Source of the DNA: CAZBBB01 sp964490005
Lineage (GTDB): Bacteria; Planctomycetota; B15-G4
Assembly: GCA_964490005.1 (NCBI GenBank)
Contig: CAZBBB010000131.1
Location: forward strand, 1-7,151
Length of the DNA: 7,151 nt
Direction: 5' to 3'
Numbering within the stretch: the stretch's first letter is position 1; every line of letters begins with the position of its first letter. The position numbers and the translations under genes are program-made. Shown here piece by piece: positions 1 through 5,573 of the stretch. The notes beneath the pieces were generated by a model. The model searched no databases. It saw nothing but the letters and a program-made list of their open reading frames with translations, and was not told the DNA's origin.

Positions 1-619
<619 letters not shown>

Positions 620-658
620 GTGGGCGGCGTGTCCGGCATGCGGGGAGCATCGGTGCGG

Positions 659-735
659 GGGCGGCTGGCTCGGGGGCTCGGCTCGCCTCCGGCCACGTCA
701 TGCCTCCGGCTCGCCGACCCCCGGCCGCGCCGCCC
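659..735. repeat. Imperfect palindrome / long hairpin (possible dispersed intergenic repeat)
   Basis: The two arms can pair over about 21 base pairs with small bulges: 659-665 with 729-735, 667-669 with 724-726, 671-676 with 718-723, and 678-682 with 713-717. This leaves a loop of 30 bases (683-712). The stem is nearly all G-C. A structure of this size between two coding regions of an otherwise tightly packed operon resembles REP/MITE-like palindromic elements, but whether it recurs elsewhere in the genome cannot be seen here. It could also act as an RNA structure that protects or separates transcript segments. An in-frame ATG for the downstream gene (700-702) lies in its loop. Confidence 0.6.
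680..715 (+). repeat. Nested short direct repeats in the hairpin loop
   Basis: Two short words each occur twice within 36 bases. GGCTCGCC is at 680-687 and 708-715, and GCCTCCGGC is at 685-693 and 702-710. The words overlap and swap order, so the segment reads as a partly mirrored arrangement of the same modules. This supports the idea that the gap is a repeat element and not unconstrained spacer. In so GC-rich a sequence, chance repeats of 8-9 bases are not rare, so the significance is modest. Confidence 0.5.
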
Positions 736-760
736 GGCACGCGCTCGCTCCGCCTCGGCA

Positions 761-797
761 CGAGGGAGTCTGTCCGAGTCGCCGCGCACCTCCCTCG
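761..797 (+). repeat. Perfect 8-bp inverted repeat upstream of the DUF58 start
   Basis: CGAGGGAG at 761-768 is exactly complementary to CTCCCTCG at 790-797, with a 21-base loop. It lies 25 bases upstream of the likely GTG start at 823. The right arm can instead form a small local hairpin with the following GGGAG, so two RNA folds compete. No U-tract follows, which argues against a terminator. A role in transcript stability or translation of the next gene is possible but inferred. Confidence 0.45.
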
Positions 798-822
798 GGA
801 GCGCCCTGAGCGCGTCCCCCCC

Positions 823-1719
823 GTGACCCCCGCCACCGAACCCGCCACGTCGGAGATCCTGGCCGCGGTGCGGCGCGTGCAGTTGCGCACGCGGCGCACG
901 GTGACGGACGTGATCGCCGGCGGGTACCGCTCGATCTTCCGCGGCGCGGGCATGGAGTTCGAGGAGGTGCGCGAGTACGTGCCCGGCGACGACGTGCGCG
1001 CCATCGACTGGAACGTGACGGCGCGCACCGGCCGCCCGTACGTGAAGAAGTTCGTCGAGGAGCGCGAGCAGACCGTGCTCGTCGCGCTCGACGTCTCGGC
1101 CAGCACGCGCCTGGGGAGCGCCTCGCGCAACGTGCGCGGGGCGGCGGCCGAGCTCGCGGCGATCCTGGCCTTCTCGGCGACGGGGGCCGGCGATCGCGCG
1201 GGGCTGCTGCTGTTCTCCGACCGGGTCGAGCTCGAGCTGCCGCCGCGCGGCGGCACGCGCCAGGCCTTCCGCGTCACGCGCGAGGCGCTGTACCGCGAGG
1301 CGGCCAGCGCGCGCACGGCGATCGCGCCGGCCTGCGACCACCTGGCGCGCGTGCTCAAGCGGCGCGCCTACGTGTTCCTGGTCTCCGACTTCCTCGACGA
1401 GGGTTTCGAGGCCTCGCTGGGGCGGCTCGCGGCGCGGCACGACGTCGTCGCGCTGCGGCTCGTCGATCGGCTGCACCGCGAGCTGCCCGACGCCGGACTG
1501 ATCCCGTGGCGCGACGCCGAGAGCGGGCGGCTGACGCGGGTCGACAGCGGCAGCGCGCGCGTGCGGCAGGCCTTCGCGCGGCGCGCCGCCGAGCGCGACG
1601 AGGCGCTGCGCAGCGCGCTGCTGCGGCGCGGCGTCGACCTGGTCGACATCCCCGTCGGCGACTCGGTCGTCGAGCCGCTCGTCGGCTACCTGCGCCTGCG
1701 CGAACGGAGGCTGCGGTGA
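823..1719 (+). CDS. DUF58 family protein with VWA-like MIDAS site
   Basis: This is a 298-residue soluble protein of the DUF58 family, a standard partner of MoxR ATPases, presumably cytoplasmic because no signal peptide or membrane segment is seen. The N-terminal half carries the family signature GMEFEEVREYVPGDDVRAIDWN (block at about residues 43-64). It is followed by a VWA-like metal-site motif DVSAS (Asp90, Ser92, Ser94) and a later SDF motif (Asp189) at the place where the fold has its next conserved acidic strand end. Start choice: GTG at 823 gives an N-terminus (SEILAAVRRVQLRTRR) typical of the family. The in-frame ATG at 700 would add 41 Pro/Arg-rich residues encoded by the palindrome region and is unlikely. 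The GTG has no good Shine-Dalgarno sequence, which is odd in this operon. The gene ends TGA at 1717-1719, overlapping the next start by 4 bases. The family is clear; its molecular role is not established. Confidence 0.93.
   Translation: MTPATEPATSEILAAVRRVQLRTRRTVTDVIAGGYRSIFRGAGMEFEEVREYVPGDDVRAIDWNVTARTGRPYVKKFVEEREQTVLVALDVSASTRLGSASRNVRGAAAELAAILAFSATGAGDRAGLLLFSDRVELELPPRGGTRQAFRVTREALYREAASARTAIAPACDHLARVLKRRAYVFLVSDFLDEGFEASLGRLAARHDVVALRLVDRLHRELPDAGLIPWRDAESGRLTRVDSGSARVRQAFARRAAERDEALRSALLRRGVDLVDIPVGDSVVEPLVGYLRLRERRLR
1706..1710 (+). promoter_or_regulatory. Ribosome binding site GGAGG for the GTG start at 1716
   Basis: A perfect GGAGG lies 5 bases before GTG 1716, inside the end of the DUF58 gene. 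It decides the start of the next gene: this GTG yields a protein that begins directly with a signal sequence, whereas starts further upstream would add an Arg/Ala-rich shadow of the DUF58 gene. Confidence 0.8.
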
Positions 1720-2702
1720 GCGCGTTCCTGCGCACTTCGTGCGCCCTGCTCGTCGCGCTGGCCGGCTGCTGCGCGGGAGCGGCGCGCGGCCAGGCGGACG
1801 ACGCGCCGTCGGGCGGCCCCGCGCCGGACGCAGCGACGCCGCTCGCGGCCGACGCGGAGCTCTCCGTCGACGCGCCGGACACCGAGCTGCTGCTCGGCCA
1901 GCGCTTCGAGGTCGCGCTGAGCGGCGCGCTCGACGGCGTCACCGAGCTGCTCGTGGGCCCCGTGCCCGAGGGCCTGCGCGCCGGCACCCCGCGGCTCGAG
2001 ACGGGCGAGCGGGGCCCGCGCTTCGTGGTGCCGCTGCGCGCCGTGCGCGAGGGGACCTGGGAGCTGGACGGCATGAGCCTGGTGCGCGGCGAGGAGCGCA
2101 TCCCGCTGCCGCCGACGCGCGTGTCCGTCGTGCTGCCGCTGCCCGCCGGCGCCGTGCCGCGCGTGGCCGATCCGCGGCCGCCCGTCGAGCTGCCGCTCCC
2201 GGCCGAGGCGCTGTGGCCCTTCTTCGCGGGCATCCTCGGGGGCCTGCTGCTCGTCGGCCTGTGGATCGTGCGCGCCGGGCGCGTGGTCGCGGTGCCGCTC
2301 GCGCCGCCGCGCGCGCCGGGCCTGGTCGCGATCGAGGCCTTGGCGCAGCTGCGCGCGCACCTGCCGCAGACGGCCGACGAGGTGCCGGCCTTCGTCGTGC
2401 GCACCTCGAGCGTGCTGCGCACGTACGTCGAGGAGCGCTTCGGTCTGGCCGCGCCCGACCAGACGACCGAGGAGTTCCTGCAGGAGCTGGCGGGCCGGTC
2501 CGACGCGCTCGGCCGGCACCGCGACGAGCTGGCGCGCTTCTGCCGGGCCTGCGACCTGGTGAAGTTCGCCGCGCACCGGCCCGCGCCGCGCTTCGTGGTC
2601 GAACTGCTCGACGTGGCCGCGGGCTTCGTCGAGGCGACGCACGCGGTGCCGGGGGACGCGTTGCCCGCGCCCTCCGAGGCCGGCGCGGGGAGGGCCGCAT
2701 GA
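1716..2702 (+). CDS. DUF4381-like membrane protein with exported beta domain
   Basis: This is a 328-residue protein in the slot between DUF58 and BatA. Residues 1-17 form a hydrophobic signal sequence ending in LAGC, a good lipobox with Cys18, so it may be a lipoprotein; cleavage by signal peptidase I slightly later is an alternative. Residues about 45-160 are beta-rich with Val/Leu alternation and a 'LLLGQRFEV' opening, like the Ig-type domains of BatD. A single membrane segment follows (about 167-187). The C-terminal part is helical and probably cytoplasmic, with YVEERFG (237-243), TTEEFL (250-255) and CDLVKFA (279-285). This pattern resembles DUF4381-type proteins of VWA operons. The GTG start overlaps the DUF58 stop (GTGA) and the end overlaps the batA start (ATGA). 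The function is unknown; position and topology suggest a membrane adaptor of the MoxR/Bat complex. Orthology to a named family is less certain than for the neighbours. Confidence 0.85.
   Translation: MSAFLRTSCALLVALAGCCAGAARGQADDAPSGGPAPDAATPLAADAELSVDAPDTELLLGQRFEVALSGALDGVTELLVGPVPEGLRAGTPRLETGERGPRFVVPLRAVREGTWELDGMSLVRGEERIPLPPTRVSVVLPLPAGAVPRVADPRPPVELPLPAEALWPFFAGILGGLLLVGLWIVRAGRVVAVPLAPPRAPGLVAIEALAQLRAHLPQTADEVPAFVVRTSSVLRTYVEERFGLAAPDQTTEEFLQELAGRSDALGRHRDELARFCRACDLVKFAAHRPAPRFVVELLDVAAGFVEATHAVPGDALPAPSEAGAGRAA
2687..2694 (+). promoter_or_regulatory. Ribosome binding site GGGGAGGG for batA
   Basis: A purine-rich GGGGAGGG ends 4 bases before ATG 2699, within the last codons of the preceding gene. 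It supports this ATG as the start of the BatA-like protein and the idea that the two genes are translated in a coupled way. Confidence 0.75.
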
Positions 2703-3661
2703 TCCTCGGCGACCCGCTGTTCCTGCTGCTGCTGGCGCCGCTGGCGGCGCTGGTGCTGCGCCGGCTGCGCCGACCGACGCCCGGCGTGGGCGGCGGCAGC
2801 GAGCTGCTGCACGGCGGGCTGCCCGCCACGCTGCGCGCGCGCACGACCTGGCTGCCCGGCCTGCTCGGCGCGCTCGGCGCGCTGCTCGTCGTGCTCGCGC
2901 TGGCGCGCCCGCTGCAGGGGCGCGTCGAGGCGCAGGTCACGAGCGAGGGCATCGACATCATGCTGGTCATCGACGCCAGCTCGTCGATGCTCGACCAGGG
3001 CCTGCAGCCGCGCGTCACCAACCTCGAGGTCGTCAAGGCCGTCGTCTCGCGCTTCGTGCAGGCGCGCGTCGACGACCGCGTGGGCCTGGTGAGCTTCGCG
3101 AGCTGGCCGCGCACCGAGTGCCCGCTGACGCTCGACCGCGAGGGGCTGCTCACGCGCCTCGCCGCCGTGCAGTGCGTGGCCCGCAACACCGAGGAGGACG
3201 GCACCGCCATCGGCGTCGCCCTGGGGCAGGCCGCGCGCAAGCTCAAGGACAGCGACGCGAAGAGCCGGGTGATCGTGCTGCTCACCGACGGCGAGGAGAA
3301 CCGCTGGACGATCGACCCGGCCGAGGCGACCGCGCTGTGCAAGGACCTCGGCATCAAGGTCTACGCCGTCGCGGCCGGGCGTGCCTGGGTCGCCGGGCGC
3401 GGGTTGTTCGGTCGCAGCGCCGACCCCACGCTGCTGCAGTCGATCGCGAGCGAGACGGGCGGGCGCTTCTTCCTGGCGACCGACGCCGAGGCGCTCACGG
3501 AGGTCTACCGCGAGATCGACGCGCTCGAGCGCACGACGCGGCAGGACGTCCGCTACACCGACTGGGAGGACCTGTACCCGTGGCTGCTCGTGCCGGCGGC
3601 GCTGCTGCTCGCGCTCGAGCTGGCGCTGCGCCGCACGGTGCACCTGGAGTTCGCCGCATGA
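2699..3661 (+). CDS. batA: BatA-like inner-membrane VWA protein
   Basis: This is a 320-residue membrane-anchored von Willebrand factor A protein. Two N-terminal hydrophobic segments (about 6-20 and 52-70) are followed by the VWA domain and a C-terminal membrane segment (about 294-312). The metal-ion-dependent adhesion site is complete: DASSS (Asp92, Ser94, Ser96), Thr169 in DGTAIG and Asp197 in LLTDGEEN. After the domain comes EVYREIDALERTT, which matches the usual 'vyreId.LE' ending of BatA. Start ATG 2699 lies in an ATGA overlap with the upstream gene and has a strong ribosome site; the longer open frame upstream is an Arg/Ala-rich shadow. The loop between the last VWA strands (GRAWVAGRGLFGRSADPTLL) appears short compared with many BatA proteins. 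It is followed by BatB with another 4-base overlap. In Bat systems the VWA domains are thought to bind partners through the metal and to work with the MoxR ATPase; the partner here is unknown. Confidence 0.94.
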   Translation: MILGDPLFLLLLAPLAALVLRRLRRPTPGVGGGSELLHGGLPATLRARTTWLPGLLGALGALLVVLALARPLQGRVEAQVTSEGIDIMLVIDASSSMLDQGLQPRVTNLEVVKAVVSRFVQARVDDRVGLVSFASWPRTECPLTLDREGLLTRLAAVQCVARNTEEDGTAIGVALGQAARKLKDSDAKSRVIVLLTDGEENRWTIDPAEATALCKDLGIKVYAVAAGRAWVAGRGLFGRSADPTLLQSIASETGGRFFLATDAEALTEVYREIDALERTTRQDVRYTDWEDLYPWLLVPAALLLALELALRRTVHLEFAA

Positions 3662-4662
3662 GCTTCCTGCGCGCCGAGCTGCTGGCCTGGCTGGCGGTCG
3701 TGCCGCTGTTCGGCCTGCTGGCCGTCTTCGGCCTGCGGGCGGCGGCCGCGCGTCGGCGCGCGCTGCTGGGCGGGCAGGCGGCGGCGCTCGCGCCGGCCTT
3801 CTCGCGCGGCCGGCGCCTGCTGCGCGACGGACTGCAGCTCGGCGCGCTGGCGCTGCTCGTCGTGGCCCTCTCGGGGCCCGTCGTCGGCACCTGGATGCGC
3901 GACGTGCAGCAGCACGGCGCCGACATCATGGTCGTGCTCGACACCAGCCGCAGCATGCTCGCCGAGGACCTGGCGCCCAACCGCCTCGACCGCGCGCGGC
4001 GCGAGGTGCGCGGACTGCTCGACCGGCTGCGCGGCGACCGCATCGGCCTGGTGACCTTCTCGGGCGACGCGCGCCTCGTGTGCCCGCTCACGAGCGACCC
4101 GCAGAGCTACCGGCTGTTCCTCGACGACGTCGACACGCGCACCAACGCGCTGGGCGGCACGGCCGTCGGCGAGGGCCTCGAGAAGGCGCTCGACGCCTTC
4201 GACCCGCGCTTCCCCGGCGCGCGCGTGATCGTGCTGCTCACCGACGGCGAGGACCACGACTCCGATCCGCCGGCGACCGAGGTCGCCTTCCGCGCCAAGG
4301 CGCTGGGCATCCCGGTGCACGTCGTGGCCTTCGGCACGGCGCCGGGCGCCGAGATCCCGGTGCGCGACGAGCGCGGCAACCTCTCGGTCGTGCGCGACGG
4401 CAGCGGGGCGCCCGTGATCACGCGACCCGACGAGGGCCTGCTCGAACGCATCGCCTCGATCGGCGGCGGCGCCTTCCTCTCGGCCGAGCGCGCGCCCTTC
4501 CCGCTCGACGAGATCTGGGACAAGCGCATCGCGCTCATGGACGGCGTGACGCGCGCGAGCAGCAGCCGCCGCGAGGGCGTCGACCGCTTCCAGTGGGCGC
4601 TGTGCCTGGCGCTGGCGCTGCTCGGCACGGGCGCGCTCGTGCCGGAGGGCCGTCGCCGATGA
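3658..4662 (+). CDS. batB: BatB-like inner-membrane VWA protein
   Basis: This is a 334-residue paralogue of the preceding protein with the same design: membrane segments at about 8-27 and 58-76, a VWA domain, and a C-terminal membrane segment at about 313-329. The MIDAS residues are present: DTSRS (Asp95, Ser97, Ser99), Thr168 in GGTAVGEG and Asp196 in LLTDGEDHD. The stretches MLAEDLAPNRLDRAR and GDRIGLVTFSGDA are characteristic of BatB as opposed to BatA. A segment after the late VWA strand (GAEIPVRDERGN...ITRPDEGLLERIA) also fits BatB. The start ATG 3658 overlaps the batA stop (ATGA), with GGAG at 3646-3649 eight bases upstream. The stop at 4660-4662 overlaps the batC start in the same way. 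BatA and BatB probably form a membrane complex with BatC; this is known for some Bat systems only in outline, so the interaction is inferred here. Confidence 0.94.
   Translation: MSFLRAELLAWLAVVPLFGLLAVFGLRAAAARRRALLGGQAAALAPAFSRGRRLLRDGLQLGALALLVVALSGPVVGTWMRDVQQHGADIMVVLDTSRSMLAEDLAPNRLDRARREVRGLLDRLRGDRIGLVTFSGDARLVCPLTSDPQSYRLFLDDVDTRTNALGGTAVGEGLEKALDAFDPRFPGARVIVLLTDGEDHDSDPPATEVAFRAKALGIPVHVVAFGTAPGAEIPVRDERGNLSVVRDGSGAPVITRPDEGLLERIASIGGGAFLSAERAPFPLDEIWDKRIALMDGVTRASSSRREGVDRFQWALCLALALLGTGALVPEGRRR
4644..4649 (+). promoter_or_regulatory. Ribosome binding site GGAGGG for batC
   Basis: GGAGGG lies 9 bases before ATG 4659, in the final codons of batB. It fixes the start that gives the BatC-like protein its signal peptide; longer readings upstream in this frame are an Arg/Ala-rich shadow of batB. 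Confidence 0.7.
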
Positions 4663-5573
4663 GCCGTCCGCGCCCGACCCTCGCCGTGCTGCTCGCGCTG
4701 GCCGCGCTCGCGGCGCCCTCGCGCGCCGACGAGCAGGCCGGGATCCGGCTGGCGCGGGAGGCGCGCGTCAAGCTCTCCGCCGGCGAGGCGCAGGCCGCGC
4801 TCGAGCTGCTCGACCGGGCGCGCATCGAATGGCCCGGCGCCCCGCAGCTGGCCAACACGCGCGCCGACGCGCTGCGCGAGCTGGGCCGCTACGACGAGGC
4901 CATCGCCGAGTACGAGCGCGGCGACCAGGAGCCCTGCCACGGCCACGCGCGCTTCAATCGCGCGGTGACGCGGCACCTCTCGGCCGAGTCGGCGCTCTCG
5001 GCGGCGGGCGTGCCGGCCGACGTCGGCGCGCTGCCCGAGGGGCCGCAGCCGCAGATGCTGGCGGCGCTGGCCGATGCGCGCCCGCACCTGCTGCGCGCGG
5101 TCGACGACTTCCTCTCGGCGCTCGACGAGGACAGCGGCGACGCCGAGGCGCGGCAGAGCGTGGGCGCGCTGCACCGCCGGCTCGACGCGCTGCAGCGGAT
5201 CGAGGACGAACTGAAGCAGCGCCAGGAGGAGCAGGAGCAGGAGGAGCAGCAGGACGAGCCGCAGGAGCCCGGCGAGGAACCGAACGACGAGCAGGACCCG
5301 GACGGCGAGCCGCAGGACCGGCCGCCGCAGGACGGCGAGGGCGAAGAGCGGCCTCCCGAGGAGTCGCCGCCGCAGGAGCAGGAGGGCGAGGGCCAGCCGC
5401 CCGAGAGCGCGCAGGGCGAGGCGCCCGAGCCGCTCTCCGGTCTGCCGCGGCAGCTGAGCGCGGCCGAGCTGCAGCAGCTGCTCGACAAGCTCGACCAGCT
5501 CGAGCGCGAGGCGCGCGCGCTGCAGAAGGCGCGCGAGGCGGCCCGCCACCGCAGCGTGGAGAAGGACTGGTGA
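4659..5573 (+). CDS. batC: BatC-like exported TPR protein with acidic Q/E/P-rich tail
   Basis: This is a 304-residue protein with a clear N-terminal signal peptide (MSRPRPTLAVLLALAALAAPSRA, split as basic end, hydrophobic core and a likely cut after Ala23), so it probably acts in the periplasm. Residues about 28-90 form two TPR-type helical pairs (GEAQAALELLDRAR, GRYDEAIAEYERG). A further helical stretch up to about residue 180 (HLLRAVDDFLSALDED...ARQSVGAL) fits a third, degenerate repeat. Residues about 185-260 are a low-complexity, strongly acidic Glu/Gln/Pro/Asp run. The last 40 residues are a predicted amphipathic helix (LSAAELQQLLDKLDQL...) ending in KDW, a terminus I recognise from BatC proteins. 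It is joined to batB and batD by ATGA and GTGA overlaps. TPRs usually bind peptides, so a scaffold role for BatA and BatB is likely but inferred. The repetitive tail may vary in length between strains. Confidence 0.9.
   Translation: MSRPRPTLAVLLALAALAAPSRADEQAGIRLAREARVKLSAGEAQAALELLDRARIEWPGAPQLANTRADALRELGRYDEAIAEYERGDQEPCHGHARFNRAVTRHLSAESALSAAGVPADVGALPEGPQPQMLAALADARPHLLRAVDDFLSALDEDSGDAEARQSVGALHRRLDALQRIEDELKQRQEEQEQEEQQDEPQEPGEEPNDEQDPDGEPQDRPPQDGEGEERPPEESPPQEQEGEGQPPESAQGEAPEPLSGLPRQLSAAELQQLLDKLDQLEREARALQKAREAARHRSVEKDW
5215..5420 (+). repeat. Purine-rich triplet-type repeat coding the acidic BatC tail
   Basis: This stretch is dominated by GAG, CAG, GAC, CCG and GGC codons in short imperfect runs, for example repeated GAGCAG around 5227-5252. 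It gives a marked purine bias on the + strand and encodes the Glu/Gln/Pro/Asp-rich linker of the BatC-like protein. Such tracts can change length by replication slippage without breaking the frame. The boundaries are approximate. Confidence 0.6.

Larger units (their letters stand above)
620..822. other. 203-base intergenic gap with inverted and direct repeats
   Basis: This stretch separates the MoxR stop codon from the likely DUF58 start, and it is the only real gap in the window. I see no convincing gene in it. The two frames open across it give only Arg/Ser/Pro-rich, low-complexity translations without domain features. It contains a long imperfect palindrome (659-735), paired short direct repeats in the palindrome's loop, and a further hairpin (761-797). 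There is no run of T after either hairpin, so a classical intrinsic terminator is not supported. No clear -35/-10 promoter pair was recognised, although promoters in so GC-rich a genome are hard to see by eye. Confidence 0.7.

Noticed and set aside
680..715. CRISPR-like repeat unit
   Set aside because: There are only two copies of 8-9 base words, overlapping and swapped in order, with no regular spacer and no cas genes.
659..797. Intrinsic transcription terminator after moxR
   Set aside because: The hairpins are strong but no T-run follows either, and the downstream genes belong functionally with moxR.
700..822. N-terminal extension of the DUF58 protein from the in-frame ATG at 700
   Set aside because: It adds 41 Pro/Arg-rich residues that fall in the palindrome, has no ribosome site, and does not resemble the family's N-terminus, which begins close to the GTG at 823.
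620..826. A 68-residue gene starting directly after the moxR stop
   Set aside because: It is in the same frame as moxR past its stop, low in complexity, Arg/Ser/Pro-rich and runs through the palindrome. I see no domain or ribosome site, so it is kept only as a possible non-functional coupling leader.
1739..2698. Longer N-terminal versions of the BatA, BatB and BatC frames
   Set aside because: The upstream extensions (for example 1739-2698 for BatA) are Arg/Ala/Gly-rich shadows of the preceding gene. The chosen ATGs have ribosome sites, 4-base overlaps and the expected hydrophobic N-termini.
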